Positions 7,705 through 22,226 of a stretch of DNA of 64,000 nucleotides are shown one piece after another. Each line of letters begins with the position of its first letter. Position 1 is the stretch's first letter. The translations under genes and the position numbers were made by a program. Source of the stretch: Sisyra terminalis (taxonomy: Eukaryota; Arthropoda; Insecta; Neuroptera; Sisyridae); the NCBI GenBank assembly GCA_958496175.1, contig OY292278.1:2480001-2544000 (forward strand), read 5' to 3'. The notes under the pieces are model-generated. The model did no database searches, was not told the origin of the DNA, and was given only the letters and a program-made list of their open reading frames with translations.

Positions 7705-9593
7705 TGGAGAAAGATTCAAACATTAATATTCAATCAGACTATAGCAAAAGAAAACATCCCTTATATCCGGTTTTTCCCAATTTAAATTGGCCTTGTTTAA
7801 ATTTTGAAATGGAATTGTGGACGTCCTGTTACCCACAGGAAGAAAATTTCTTCAAATTGTTATTCACTTAAACGTCCGTAATCTTAATTACTTGAGAAAA
7901 CTAGGCCTAATTTTCAAAAATCTGTCATTAAACAGGCCTTATTTCAGACGGAAAATGTCACGTCAATTTACGGCTCTAAAACTTCCAGGTTTAAATTCCC
8001 AGAAAACTATCCCGATAAATTAATGTTTCTTTTTTTGAGAACTTGGAGATAGATTCAAACATTAATATTCAATCAGACTATAGCAAAAGAAAACATCCCT
8101 TATATCCGGTTTTTCCCAATTTAAATTGGCCTTGTTTTAGCTTTGAAATGGAATTGTGGACGTCCTGTTACCCACAGGAAGAAAATTTCTTCCGATTGTA
8201 ATTCAATAAAACGTCCCTTATCTTAATTTCTTGAGAAAACTAGGCCTTATTTAGAACAATCGGCCATTAAAGTGGCCTTATTTCAGACGGAAAATGTCAT
8301 ATCCATTTACGGCTCTAAAACTTCCCGGATTAAATTCCCGGCAAAGTATCCCGATACATTAATGTTTATTTTTTTGAGAACGTGGAGAAAGATTCAAACA
8401 TTAATATTCAATCAGACTATAGCAAAAAAAAACCATCCCTTATATCCGGTTTTTCCCAATTTAAATTGGCCTTGTTTTAGCTTTGAAATGGAATTGTGGA
8501 CGTCCTGTTACCCACAGGAAGAAAATTTCTTCCGATTGTAATTCAATAAAACGTCCCTTATCTTAATTTCTTGAGAAAACTAAGCCTTATTTTGAAAAAT
8601 CGGCCATTAAAGTGGCCTTATTTCAGACGGAAAATGTCATATCCATTTACGGCTCTAAAACTTCCCGGATTAAATTCCCGGCAAAGTATCCCGATACATT
8701 AATGTTTCTTTTTTTGAGAACTTGGAGAAAGATTCAAACATTAATATTCAATGAGACTATAGCAAAAAAAAACCATCCCTTATATCCGGTTTTTCCCAAT
8801 TTAAATTGGCCTTGTTTTAGCTTTGAAATGGAATTGTGGACGTCCTGTTACCCACAGGAAGAAAATTTCTTCCGAATGTAATTCAATAAAACGTCCCTTA
8901 TCTTAATTTCTTGGGAAAACTAGGCCTTATTTTGAAAAATCGGCCATTAAAGTGGCCTTATTTCAGACGGAAAATGTCATATCCATTTACGGCTCTAAAA
9001 CTTCCCGGTTTAAATTCCCAGCAAACTATCCCGATACATTAATGTTTATTTTTTTGAGAACGTGGAGAAAGATTCAAACATTAATATTCAATCAGACTAT
9101 AGCAAAAAAAAAACCATCCCTTATATCCGGTTTTTCCCAATTTAAATTGGCCTTGTTTTAGCTTTGAAATGGAATTGTGGACGTCCTGTTACCCACAGGA
9201 AGAAAATTTCTTCCGATTGTATTTCAATAAAACGTTCCTTATCTTAATTTCTTGAGAAAACTAGGCCTTATTTTGAAAAATCGGCCATTAAAGTGGCCTT
9301 ATTTCAGACGGAAAATGTCATATCCATTTACGGCTCTAAAACTTCCCGGATTAAATTCCCGGCAAAGTATCCCGATACATTAATGTTTATTTTTTTGAGA
9401 ACGTGGAGAAAGATTCAAACATTAATATTCAATCAGACTATAGCAAAAAAAAACCATCCCTTATATCCGGTTTTTCCCAATTTAAATTGGCCTTGTTTTA
9501 GCTTTGAAATGGAATTGTGGACGTCCTGTTACCCACAGGAAGAAAATTTCTTCCGATTGTAATTCAATAAAACGTCCCTTATCTTAATTTCTT
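7705..9593 (+). repeat. Internal duplication, copy a (offset 3,400 bp)
   Basis: Matches 11105-12993 at a constant offset of 3,400 (ten monomers). The match starts after a G/T difference at 7704/11104 and ends at the 'ttga'/'ttta' difference around 9593/12993; one C/T difference is seen at 9236/12636. It lies inside the 8,180-bp block and is therefore also present in copy 2. Confidence 0.85.
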
Positions 9594-9972
9594 GAGAAAA
9601 CTAAGCCTTATTTTGAAAAATCGGCTATTAAAGGGGCCTTATTTCAGACGGAAAATGTCATATCCATTTACGGCTCTAAAACTTCCCGGATTAAATTCCC
9701 GGCAAAGTATCCCGATACATTAATGTTTATTTTTTTGAGAACTTGGAGAAAGATTCAAACATTAATATTCAATCAGACTATAGCAAAAAAAAACCATCCC
9801 TTATATCCGGTTTTTCCCAATTTAAATTGGCCTTGTTTTAGCTTTGAAATGGAATTGTGGACGTCCTGTTACCCACTGGAAGAAAATTTCTTCCGATTGT
9901 AATTCAATAAAACGTCCCTTATCTTAATTTCTTGGGAAAACTAGGCCTTATTTTGAAAAATCGGCCATTAAA

Positions 9973-10312
9973 CTGGCCTTATTTCAGACGGAAAATGGCA
10001 CATCAATTTACGGCTCTAAAACTTCCCGCTTTAAATTCCCGGCAAACTATTTCAAAAATAAATGTTTCTTTTTTTGAGAACGTGGAGAAAGTTTCAAACA
10101 TTAATATTCAATCAGACTATAGCAAAAAAAAAACCATCCCTTATATCCGGTTTTTCCCAATTTAAATTGGCCTTGTTTTAGCTTTGAAATGGAATTGTGG
10201 ACGTCCTGTTACCCACAGGAAGAAAATTTCTTCAAATTGTAATTCACTTAAACGTCCCTAATCTTAATTTCTTGAGAAAACTAGGCCTTATTTTGAAAAA
10301 TCGGCCATTAAA
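9973..10312 (+). repeat. 'X' subtype monomer (representative of 14)
   Basis: Marked by 'ggcacatcaattt', 'cttcccgcttt', 'actatttcaaaaataaatg' in place of 'actatcccgatacattaatg', and 'agaaagtttc'. The change removes the third CCCG of the 13-bp triad and damages the left arm of the 10-bp inverted repeat. Other copies begin near 18153, 22574, 23934, 26653, 28011, 31750, 33449, 36167, 42968, 48055, 51113, 57236 and 62336. Most copies to the right of 26 kb also carry 'ggaaaaaa' with 11-12 A or 'gaaatatcgg'. X monomers occupy fixed places in the higher-order units. Confidence 0.85.
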
Positions 10313-11104
10313 GTGGCCTTATTTCAGACGGAAAATGTCAAATCCATTTACGGCTCTAAAACTTCCCGGTTTAAATTCCTGGCAAACTATCCCGATACAT
10401 TAATGTTTCTTTTTTTGAGAACTTGGAGAAAGATTCAAACATTAATATTCAATCAGACTATAGCAAAAAAAAAACCATCCCTTATATCCGGTTTTTCCCA
10501 ATTTAAATTGGCCTTGTTTTAGCTTTGAAATGGAATTGTGGACGTCCTGTTACCCACAGGAAGAAAATTTCTTCCGATTGTAATTCAATAAAACGTCCCT
10601 TATCTTAATTTCTTGAGAAAACTAGGCCTTATTTAGAACAATCGGCCATTAAAGTGGCCTTATTTCAGACGGAAAATGTCATATCCATTTACGGCTCTAA
10701 AACTTCCCGGATTAAATTCCCGGCAAAGTATCCCGATACATTAATGTTTATTTTTTTGAGAACGTGGAGAAAGATTCAAACATTAATATTCAATCAGACT
10801 ATAGCAAAAAAAAACCATCCCTTATATCCGGTTTTTCCCAATTTAAATTGGCCTTGTTTTAGCTTTGAAATGGAATTGTGGACGTCCTGTTACCCACAGG
10901 AAGAAAATTTCTTCCGATTGTAATTCAATAAAACGTCCCTTATCTTAATTTCTTGAGAAAACTAAGCCTTATTTTGAAAAATCGGCCATTAAAGTGGCCT
11001 TATTTCAGACGGAAAATGTCATATCCATTTACGGCTCTAAAACTTCCCGGATTAAATTCCCGGCAAAGTATCCCGATAAATTAATGTTTCTTTTTTTGAG
11101 AACT

Positions 11105-12993
11105 TGGAGAAAGATTCAAACATTAATATTCAATCAGACTATAGCAAAAGAAAACATCCCTTATATCCGGTTTTTCCCAATTTAAATTGGCCTTGTTTAA
11201 ATTTTGAAATGGAATTGTGGACGTCCTGTTACCCACAGGAAGAAAATTTCTTCAAATTGTTATTCACTTAAACGTCCGTAATCTTAATTACTTGAGAAAA
11301 CTAGGCCTAATTTTCAAAAATCTGTCATTAAACAGGCCTTATTTCAGACGGAAAATGTCACGTCAATTTACGGCTCTAAAACTTCCAGGTTTAAATTCCC
11401 AGAAAACTATCCCGATAAATTAATGTTTCTTTTTTTGAGAACTTGGAGATAGATTCAAACATTAATATTCAATCAGACTATAGCAAAAGAAAACATCCCT
11501 TATATCCGGTTTTTCCCAATTTAAATTGGCCTTGTTTTAGCTTTGAAATGGAATTGTGGACGTCCTGTTACCCACAGGAAGAAAATTTCTTCCGATTGTA
11601 ATTCAATAAAACGTCCCTTATCTTAATTTCTTGAGAAAACTAGGCCTTATTTAGAACAATCGGCCATTAAAGTGGCCTTATTTCAGACGGAAAATGTCAT
11701 ATCCATTTACGGCTCTAAAACTTCCCGGATTAAATTCCCGGCAAAGTATCCCGATACATTAATGTTTATTTTTTTGAGAACGTGGAGAAAGATTCAAACA
11801 TTAATATTCAATCAGACTATAGCAAAAAAAAACCATCCCTTATATCCGGTTTTTCCCAATTTAAATTGGCCTTGTTTTAGCTTTGAAATGGAATTGTGGA
11901 CGTCCTGTTACCCACAGGAAGAAAATTTCTTCCGATTGTAATTCAATAAAACGTCCCTTATCTTAATTTCTTGAGAAAACTAAGCCTTATTTTGAAAAAT
12001 CGGCCATTAAAGTGGCCTTATTTCAGACGGAAAATGTCATATCCATTTACGGCTCTAAAACTTCCCGGATTAAATTCCCGGCAAAGTATCCCGATACATT
12101 AATGTTTCTTTTTTTGAGAACTTGGAGAAAGATTCAAACATTAATATTCAATGAGACTATAGCAAAAAAAAACCATCCCTTATATCCGGTTTTTCCCAAT
12201 TTAAATTGGCCTTGTTTTAGCTTTGAAATGGAATTGTGGACGTCCTGTTACCCACAGGAAGAAAATTTCTTCCGAATGTAATTCAATAAAACGTCCCTTA
12301 TCTTAATTTCTTGGGAAAACTAGGCCTTATTTTGAAAAATCGGCCATTAAAGTGGCCTTATTTCAGACGGAAAATGTCATATCCATTTACGGCTCTAAAA
12401 CTTCCCGGTTTAAATTCCCAGCAAACTATCCCGATACATTAATGTTTATTTTTTTGAGAACGTGGAGAAAGATTCAAACATTAATATTCAATCAGACTAT
12501 AGCAAAAAAAAAACCATCCCTTATATCCGGTTTTTCCCAATTTAAATTGGCCTTGTTTTAGCTTTGAAATGGAATTGTGGACGTCCTGTTACCCACAGGA
12601 AGAAAATTTCTTCCGATTGTATTTCAATAAAACGTCCCTTATCTTAATTTCTTGAGAAAACTAGGCCTTATTTTGAAAAATCGGCCATTAAAGTGGCCTT
12701 ATTTCAGACGGAAAATGTCATATCCATTTACGGCTCTAAAACTTCCCGGATTAAATTCCCGGCAAAGTATCCCGATACATTAATGTTTATTTTTTTGAGA
12801 ACGTGGAGAAAGATTCAAACATTAATATTCAATCAGACTATAGCAAAAAAAAACCATCCCTTATATCCGGTTTTTCCCAATTTAAATTGGCCTTGTTTTA
12901 GCTTTGAAATGGAATTGTGGACGTCCTGTTACCCACAGGAAGAAAATTTCTTCCGATTGTAATTCAATAAAACGTCCCTTATCTTAATTTCTT
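11105..12993 (+). repeat. Internal duplication, copy b (offset 3,400 bp)
   Basis: Second copy of 7705-9593. About 1.5 kb of other monomers (9594-11104) lies between the two, including one 'gcacatcaattt' subtype monomer with a 'tttcaaaaataaatg' variant. The duplication must predate the 8,180-bp duplication that copied both parts. Confidence 0.85.
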
Positions 12994-15900
12994 TAGAAAA
13001 CTAGGCCTTATTTTGAAAAATCGGCCATTAAAGTGGCCTTATTTCAGACGGAAAATGTCATATCCATTTACGGCTCTAAAACTTCCCGGTTTAAATTCCT
13101 GGCAAACTATCCCGATACATTAATGTTTCTTTTTTTGAGAACTTGGAGAAAGATTCAAACATTAATATTCAATCAGACTATAGCAAAAAAAAAACCATCC
13201 CTTATATCCGGTTTTTCCCAATTTAAATTGGCCTTGTTTTAACTTTGAAATGGAATTGTGGACGTCCTGTTACCCACAGGAAGAAAATTTCTACCGATTG
13301 AAATTCAAAAAAACGTCCCTTATCTTAATTTCTTGAGAAAAATAAGCCTTATTTTGAAAAATCGGCCATTAAAGTGGCCTTATTTCAGACGGAAAATGTC
13401 TCATCTATTTAAGGCTCTAAAACTTCCCGGTTTAAATTCCCGGCAAACTATCCCGATAAATTAATGTTTCTTTTTTTGAGAACTTGGAGAAAGATTCAAA
13501 CATTAATATTCAATCAGACTTTAGCAAAAAAAAACCATCCCTTATATCCGGTTTTTCCCAATTTAAATTGGCCTTGTTTTAACTTTGAAATGGAATTGTG
13601 GACGTCCTGTTACCCACAGGAAGAAAATTTCTACCGATTGAAATTCAAAAAAACGTCCCTTATCTTAATTTCTTGAGAAAAATAAGCCTTATTTTGAAAA
13701 ATCGGCCATTAAAGTGGCCTTATTTCAGACGGAAAATGTCTCATCTATTTAAGGCTCTAAAACTTCCCGGTTTAAATTCCCGGCAAACAATCCCGATAAA
13801 TTAATGTTTCTTTTTTTGAGAACTTGGAGAAAGATTCAAACATTAATATTCAATCAGACTATAGCAAAAAAAAAACCATCCCTTATATCCGGTTTTTCCC
13901 AATTTAAATTGGCCTTGTTTAAATTTTGAAATGGAATTGTGGACGTCCTGTTACCCACAGGAAGAAAATTTCTTCAAATTGTTATTCACTTAAACGTCCG
14001 TAATCTTAATTACTTGAGAAAACTAGGCCTAATTTTCAAAAATCTGTCATTAAACAGGCCTTATTTCAGACGGAAAATGTCACGTCAATTTACGGCTCTA
14101 AAACTTCCAGGTTTAAATTCCCAGAAAACTATCCCGATAAATTAATGTTTCTTTTTTTGAGAACTTGGAGATAGATTCAAACATTAATATTCAATCAGAC
14201 TATAGCAAAAAAAAACCATCCCTTATATCCGGTTTTTCCCAATTTAAATTGGCCTTGTTTTAGCTTTGAAATGGAATTGTGGACGTCCTGTTACCCACAG
14301 GAAGAAAATTTCTTCAAATTGTAATTCAATAAAACGTCCCTTATCTTAATTTCTTTAGAAAACTAGGCCTTATTTTGAAAAATCGGCCATTAAAGTGGCC
14401 TTATTTCAGACGGAAAATGTCATATCCATTTACGGCTCTAAAACTTCCCGGTTTAAATTCCTGGCAATCTATCCCGATACATTAATGTTTCTTTTTTTGA
14501 GAACTTGGAGAAAGATTCAAACATTAATATTCAATCAGACTATAGCAAAAAAAAAACCATCCCTTATATCCGGTTTTTCCCAATTTAAATTGGCCTTGTT
14601 TTAACTTTGAAATGGAATTGTGGACGTCCTGTTACCCACAGGAAGAAAATTTCTACCGATTGAAATTCAAAAAAACGTCCCTTATCTTAATTTCTTGAGA
14701 AAAATAAGCCTTATTTTGAAAAATCGGCCATTAAAGTGGCCTTATTTCAGACGGAAAATGTCTCATCTATTTAAGGCTCTAAAACTTCCCGGTTTAAATT
14801 CCCGGCAAACTATCCCGATGCATTAATGTTTCTTTTTTTGAGAACTTGGAGAAAGATTCAAACATTAATATTCAATGAGACTATAGCAAAAAAAAACCAT
14901 CCCTTATATCCGGTTTTTCCCAATTTAAATTGGCCTTGTTTTAGCTTTGAAATGGAATTGTGGACGTCCTGTTACCCACAGGAAGAAAATTTCTTCCGAA
15001 TGTAATTCAATAAAACGTCCCTTATCTTAATTTCTTGGGAAAACTAGGCCTTATTTTGAAAAATCGGCCATTAAAGTGGCCTTATTTCAGACGGAAAATG
15101 TCATATCCATTTACGGCTCTAAAACTTCCCGGTTTAAATTCCCAGCAAACTATCCCGATACATTAATGTTTATTTTTTTGAGAACGTGGAGAAAGATTCA
15201 AACATTAATATTCAATCAGACTTTAGCAAAAAAAAACCATCCCTTATATCCGGTTTTTCCCAATTTAAATTGGCCTTGTTTTAACTTTGAAATGGAATTG
15301 TGGACGTCCTGTTACCCACAGGAAGAAAATTTCTTTCCATTGTTATTTATTAGATAGCCTTAAATCTACAAACATTGATATAACAAGGCCTAAATTCATT
15401 TTCTAAATTATTACTTTTTTCAAACAATTCTAATTTGTTGGCAATTCGAATTGTTTAGAATTTTGAATTAAGACAACGCCACAATGTGTTTCGAATTTAG
15501 TTGGAAGCTATGAGTACATCCACCTGACTCACAGGTGGCACTAAAAACTTAAGGTGGTTAAGTGACATTACATGTCAAGAGTTCACACGTTCTAGCATAG
15601 ATGGAAAGACAGCAGATGTCAATTTGACAACTAACTTTTGATAGTATTTCAAATTTTAATTATATATAATATTAAAATTTAATTGTATTTCTTCACATTG
15701 TAAATCACTAAAAAGCCTTAAATCTAAAAACGTTGAGAAAACAAGGCCTTATATTGAAAAAACACCCTTTTAAACGGCCTAATTTCTGACGGAAAATGGC
15801 ACATCAATTTACGGCTCTGAAACTTCCCGGTTTAAATTCCCGGCAAACTATCCCGATAAATTAATGTTTCTTTTTTTGAGAACGTGGAGAAAGATTCAAA

Positions 15901-18900
15901 CATTAATATTCAATCAGACTATAGCAAAAGAAAACATCCCTTATATCCGGTTTTTCCCAATTTAAATTGGCCTTGTTTAAATTTTGAAATGGAATTGTGG
16001 ACGTCCTGTTACCCACAGGAAGAAAATTTCTTCAAATTGTTATTCACTTAAACGTCCGTAATCTTAATTACTTGAGAAAACTAGGCCTAATTTTCAAAAA
16101 TCTGTCATTAAACAGGCCTTATTTCAGACGGAAAATGTCACGTCAATTTACGGCTCTAAAACTTCCAGGTTTAAATTCCCAGAAAACTATCCCGATAAAT
16201 TAATGTTTCTTTTTTTGAGAACTTGGAGATAGATTCAAACATTAATATTCAATCAGACTATAGCAAAAGAAAACATCCCTTATATCCGGTTTTTCCCAAT
16301 TTAAATTGGCCTTGTTTTAGCTTTGAAATGGAATTGTGGACGTCCTGTTACCCACAGGAAGAAAATTTCTTCCGATTGTAATTCAATAAAACGTCCCTTA
16401 TCTTAATTTCTTGAGAAAACTAGGCCTTATTTAGAACAATCGGCCATTAAAGTGGCCTTATTTCAGACGGAAAATGTCATATCCATTTACGGCTCTAAAA
16501 CTTCCCGGATTAAATTCCCGGCAAAGTATCCCGATACATTAATGTTTATTTTTTTGAGAACGTGGAGAAAGATTCAAACATTAATATTCAATCAGACTAT
16601 AGCAAAAAAAAACCATCCCTTATATCCGGTTTTTCCCAATTTAAATTGGCCTTGTTTTAGCTTTGAAATGGAATTGTGGACGTCCTGTTACCCACAGGAA
16701 GAAAATTTCTTCCGATTGTAATTCAATAAAACGTCCCTTATCTTAATTTCTTGAGAAAACTAAGCCTTATTTTGAAAAATCGGCCATTAAAGTGGCCTTA
16801 TTTCAGACGGAAAATGTCATATCCATTTACGGCTCTAAAACTTCCCGGATTAAATTCCCGGCAAAGTATCCCGATACATTAATGTTTCTTTTTTTGAGAA
16901 CTTGGAGAAAGATTCAAACATTAATATTCAATGAGACTATAGCAAAAAAAAACCATCCCTTATATCCGGTTTTTCCCAATTTAAATTGGCCTTGTTTTAG
17001 CTTTGAAATGGAATTGTGGACGTCCTGTTACCCACAGGAAGAAAATTTCTTCCGAATGTAATTCAATAAAACGTCCCTTATCTTAATTTCTTGGGAAAAC
17101 TAGGCCTTATTTTGAAAAATCGGCCATTAAAGTGGCCTTATTTCAGACGGAAAATGTCATATCCATTTACGGCTCTAAAACTTCCCGGTTTAAATTCCCA
17201 GCAAACTATCCCGATACATTAATGTTTATTTTTTTGAGAACGTGGAGAAAGATTCAAACATTAATATTCAATCAGACTATAGCAAAAAAAAAACCATCCC
17301 TTATATCCGGTTTTTCCCAATTTAAATTGGCCTTGTTTTAGCTTTGAAATGGAATTGTGGACGTCCTGTTACCCACAGGAAGAAAATTTCTTCCGATTGT
17401 ATTTCAATAAAACGTTCCTTATCTTAATTTCTTGAGAAAACTAGGCCTTATTTTGAAAAATCGGCCATTAAAGTGGCCTTATTTCAGACGGAAAATGTCA
17501 TATCCATTTACGGCTCTAAAACTTCCCGGATTAAATTCCCGGCAAAGTATCCCGATACATTAATGTTTATTTTTTTGAGAACGTGGAGAAAGATTCAAAC
17601 ATTAATATTCAATCAGACTATAGCAAAAAAAAACCATCCCTTATATCCGGTTTTTCCCAATTTAAATTGGCCTTGTTTTAGCTTTGAAATGGAATTGTGG
17701 ACGTCCTGTTACCCACAGGAAGAAAATTTCTTCCGATTGTAATTCAATAAAACGTCCCTTATCTTAATTTCTTGAGAAAACTAAGCCTTATTTTGAAAAA
17801 TCGGCTATTAAAGGGGCCTTATTTCAGACGGAAAATGTCATATCCATTTACGGCTCTAAAACTTCCCGGATTAAATTCCCGGCAAAGTATCCCGATACAT
17901 TAATGTTTATTTTTTTGAGAACTTGGAGAAAGATTCAAACATTAATATTCAATCAGACTATAGCAAAAAAAAACCATCCCTTATATCCGGTTTTTCCCAA
18001 TTTAAATTGGCCTTGTTTTAGCTTTGAAATGGAATTGTGGACGTCCTGTTACCCACTGGAAGAAAATTTCTTCCGATTGTAATTCAATAAAACGTCCCTT
18101 ATCTTAATTTCTTGGGAAAACTAGGCCTTATTTTGAAAAATCGGCCATTAAACTGGCCTTATTTCAGACGGAAAATGGCACATCAATTTACGGCTCTAAA
18201 ACTTCCCGCTTTAAATTCCCGGCAAACTATTTCAAAAATAAATGTTTCTTTTTTTGAGAACGTGGAGAAAGTTTCAAACATTAATATTCAATCAGACTAT
18301 AGCAAAAAAAAAACCATCCCTTATATCCGGTTTTTCCCAATTTAAATTGGCCTTGTTTTAGCTTTGAAATGGAATTGTGGACGTCCTGTTACCCACAGGA
18401 AGAAAATTTCTTCAAATTGTAATTCACTTAAACGTCCCTAATCTTAATTTCTTGAGAAAACTAGGCCTTATTTTGAAAAATCGGCCATTAAAGTGGCCTT
18501 ATTTCAGACGGAAAATGTCAAATCCATTTACGGCTCTAAAACTTCCCGGTTTAAATTCCTGGCAAACTATCCCGATACATTAATGTTTCTTTTTTTGAGA
18601 ACTTGGAGAAAGATTCAAACATTAATATTCAATCAGACTATAGCAAAAAAAAAACCATCCCTTATATCCGGTTTTTCCCAATTTAAATTGGCCTTGTTTT
18701 AGCTTTGAAATGGAATTGTGGACGTCCTGTTACCCACAGGAAGAAAATTTCTTCCGATTGTAATTCAATAAAACGTCCCTTATCTTAATTTCTTGAGAAA
18801 ACTAGGCCTTATTTAGAACAATCGGCCATTAAAGTGGCCTTATTTCAGACGGAAAATGTCATATCCATTTACGGCTCTAAAACTTCCCGGATTAAATTCC

Positions 18901-20970
18901 CGGCAAAGTATCCCGATACATTAATGTTTATTTTTTTGAGAACGTGGAGAAAGATTCAAACATTAATATTCAATCAGACTATAGCAAAAAAAAACCATCC
19001 CTTATATCCGGTTTTTCCCAATTTAAATTGGCCTTGTTTTAGCTTTGAAATGGAATTGTGGACGTCCTGTTACCCACAGGAAGAAAATTTCTTCCGATTG
19101 TAATTCAATAAAACGTCCCTTATCTTAATTTCTTGAGAAAACTAAGCCTTATTTTGAAAAATCGGCCATTAAAGTGGCCTTATTTCAGACGGAAAATGTC
19201 ATATCCATTTACGGCTCTAAAACTTCCCGGATTAAATTCCCGGCAAAGTATCCCGATAAATTAATGTTTCTTTTTTTGAGAACTTGGAGAAAGATTCAAA
19301 CATTAATATTCAATCAGACTATAGCAAAAGAAAACATCCCTTATATCCGGTTTTTCCCAATTTAAATTGGCCTTGTTTAAATTTTGAAATGGAATTGTGG
19401 ACGTCCTGTTACCCACAGGAAGAAAATTTCTTCAAATTGTTATTCACTTAAACGTCCGTAATCTTAATTACTTGAGAAAACTAGGCCTAATTTTCAAAAA
19501 TCTGTCATTAAACAGGCCTTATTTCAGACGGAAAATGTCACGTCAATTTACGGCTCTAAAACTTCCAGGTTTAAATTCCCAGAAAACTATCCCGATAAAT
19601 TAATGTTTCTTTTTTTGAGAACTTGGAGATAGATTCAAACATTAATATTCAATCAGACTATAGCAAAAGAAAACATCCCTTATATCCGGTTTTTCCCAAT
19701 TTAAATTGGCCTTGTTTTAGCTTTGAAATGGAATTGTGGACGTCCTGTTACCCACAGGAAGAAAATTTCTTCCGATTGTAATTCAATAAAACGTCCCTTA
19801 TCTTAATTTCTTGAGAAAACTAGGCCTTATTTAGAACAATCGGCCATTAAAGTGGCCTTATTTCAGACGGAAAATGTCATATCCATTTACGGCTCTAAAA
19901 CTTCCCGGATTAAATTCCCGGCAAAGTATCCCGATACATTAATGTTTATTTTTTTGAGAACGTGGAGAAAGATTCAAACATTAATATTCAATCAGACTAT
20001 AGCAAAAAAAAACCATCCCTTATATCCGGTTTTTCCCAATTTAAATTGGCCTTGTTTTAGCTTTGAAATGGAATTGTGGACGTCCTGTTACCCACAGGAA
20101 GAAAATTTCTTCCGATTGTAATTCAATAAAACGTCCCTTATCTTAATTTCTTGAGAAAACTAAGCCTTATTTTGAAAAATCGGCCATTAAAGTGGCCTTA
20201 TTTCAGACGGAAAATGTCATATCCATTTACGGCTCTAAAACTTCCCGGATTAAATTCCCGGCAAAGTATCCCGATACATTAATGTTTCTTTTTTTGAGAA
20301 CTTGGAGAAAGATTCAAACATTAATATTCAATGAGACTATAGCAAAAAAAAACCATCCCTTATATCCGGTTTTTCCCAATTTAAATTGGCCTTGTTTTAG
20401 CTTTGAAATGGAATTGTGGACGTCCTGTTACCCACAGGAAGAAAATTTCTTCCGAATGTAATTCAATAAAACGTCCCTTATCTTAATTTCTTGGGAAAAC
20501 TAGGCCTTATTTTGAAAAATCGGCCATTAAAGTGGCCTTATTTCAGACGGAAAATGTCATATCCATTTACGGCTCTAAAACTTCCCGGTTTAAATTCCCA
20601 GCAAACTATCCCGATACATTAATGTTTATTTTTTTGAGAACGTGGAGAAAGATTCAAACATTAATATTCAATCAGACTATAGCAAAAAAAAAACCATCCC
20701 TTATATCCGGTTTTTCCCAATTTAAATTGGCCTTGTTTTAGCTTTGAAATGGAATTGTGGACGTCCTGTTACCCACAGGAAGAAAATTTCTTCCGATTGT
20801 ATTTCAATAAAACGTCCCTTATCTTAATTTCTTGAGAAAACTAGGCCTTATTTTGAAAAATCGGCCATTAAAGTGGCCTTATTTCAGACGGAAAATGTCA
20901 TATCCATTTACGGCTCTAAAACTTCCCGGATTAAATTCCCGGCAAAGTATCCCGATACATTAATGTTTAT
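12791..20970 (+). repeat. 8,180-bp block, copy 2
   Basis: Direct tandem copy of 4611-12790; the match runs on to 21173. No mismatch was found in line-by-line spot checks, including the non-satellite segment at 15391-15684 and a private 'cgttcc' change at about 17416 that mirrors 9236. Such identity means a very recent duplication, strong homogenisation, or an assembly duplication. Confidence 0.9.
15391..15684. other. Non-satellite segment of about 290 bp (copy 2)
   Basis: Same sequence as 7211-7504, 8,180 bp further on, with the same diverged monomer pieces on both sides (15335-15390 and 15685-15786). Its presence in both copies shows that the segment was in place before the block duplication. 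No third copy exists in the window. Confidence 0.75.
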
Positions 20971-22226
20971 TTTTTTGAGAACGTGGAGAAAGATTCAAAC
21001 ATTAATATTCAATCAGACTATAGCAAAAAAAAACCATCCCTTATATCCGGTTTTTCCCAATTTAAATTGGCCTTGTTTTAGCTTTGAAATGGAATTGTGG
21101 ACGTCCTGTTACCCACAGGAAGAAAATTTCTTCCGATTGTAATTCAATAAAACGTCCCTTATCTTAATTTCTTGAGAAAACTAAGCCTTATTTTGAAAAA
21201 TCGGCCATTAAAGTGGCCTTATTTCAGACGGAAAATGTCATATCCATTTACGGCTCTAAAACTTCCCGGATTAAATTCCCGGCAAAGTATCCCGATACAT
21301 TAATGTTTCTTTTTTTGAGAACTTGGAGAAAGATTCAAACATTAATATTCAATGAGACTATAGCAAAAAAAAACCATCCCTTATATCCGGTTTTTCCCAA
21401 TTTAAATTGGCCTTGTTTTAGCTTTGAAATGGAATTGTGGTCGTCCTGTTACCCACAGGAAGAAAATTTCTTCCGAATGTAATTCAATAAAACGTCCCTT
21501 ATCTTAATTTCTTGGGAAAACTAGGCCTTATTTTGAAAAATCGGCCATTAAAGTGGCCTTATTTCAGACGGAAAATGTCATATCCATTTACGGCTCTAAA
21601 ACTTCCCGGTTTAAATTCCCAGCAAACTATCCCGATACATTAATGTTTATTTTTTTGAGAACGTGGAGAAAGATTCAAACATTAATATTCAATCAGACTA
21701 TAGCAAAAAAAAAACCATCCCTTATATCCGGTTTTTCCCAATTTAAATTGGCCTTGTTTTAGCTTTGAAATGGAATTGTGGACGTCCTGTTACCCACAGG
21801 AAGAAAATTTCTTCCGATTGTATTTCAATAAAACGTCCCTTATCTTAATTTCTTGAGAAAACTAGGCCTTATTTTGAAAAATCGGCCATTAAAGTGGCCT
21901 TATTTCAGACGGAAAATGTCATATCCATTTACGGCTCTAAAACTTCCCGGATTAAATTCCCGGCAAAGTATCCCGATACATTAATGTTTATTTTTTTGAG
22001 AACGTGGAGAAAGATTCAAACATTAATATTCAATCAGACTATAGCAAAAAAAAACCATCCCTTATATCCGGTTTTTCCCAATTTAAATTGGCCTTGTTTT
22101 AGCTTTGAAATGGAATTGTGGACGTCCTGTTACCCACAGGAAGAAAATTTCTTCCGATTGTAATTCAATAAAACGTCCCTTATCTTAATTTCTTGAGAAA
22201 ACTAAGCCTTATTTTGAAAAATCGGC
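19838..22226 (+). repeat. Three-monomer (1,021-bp) tandem duplication
   Basis: 19838-21205 matches 20859-22226 at offset 1,021. The only difference I noticed is A to T at 21441, which destroys the AatII-type palindrome in one copy. The left limit is a 'ttagaacaat' versus 'tttgaaaaat' difference; the right limit is 'ggccatt' versus 'ggctatt' at 21206/22227. Confidence 0.8.

Larger units (their letters stand above)
4611..12790 (+). repeat. 8,180-bp block, copy 1
   Basis: This block of about 24 monomers is followed directly by a second copy. The equivalence at offset 8,180 starts just after a C/A difference at 4610/12790 and continues to the difference at 12994/21174, so the matching stretch is about 8.38 kb. 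Private substitutions, poly-A lengths and the unusual segment at 7211-7504 all correspond in the places I compared. It carries an internal duplication at offset 3,400 (7705-9593 with 11105-12993). Confidence 0.9.
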
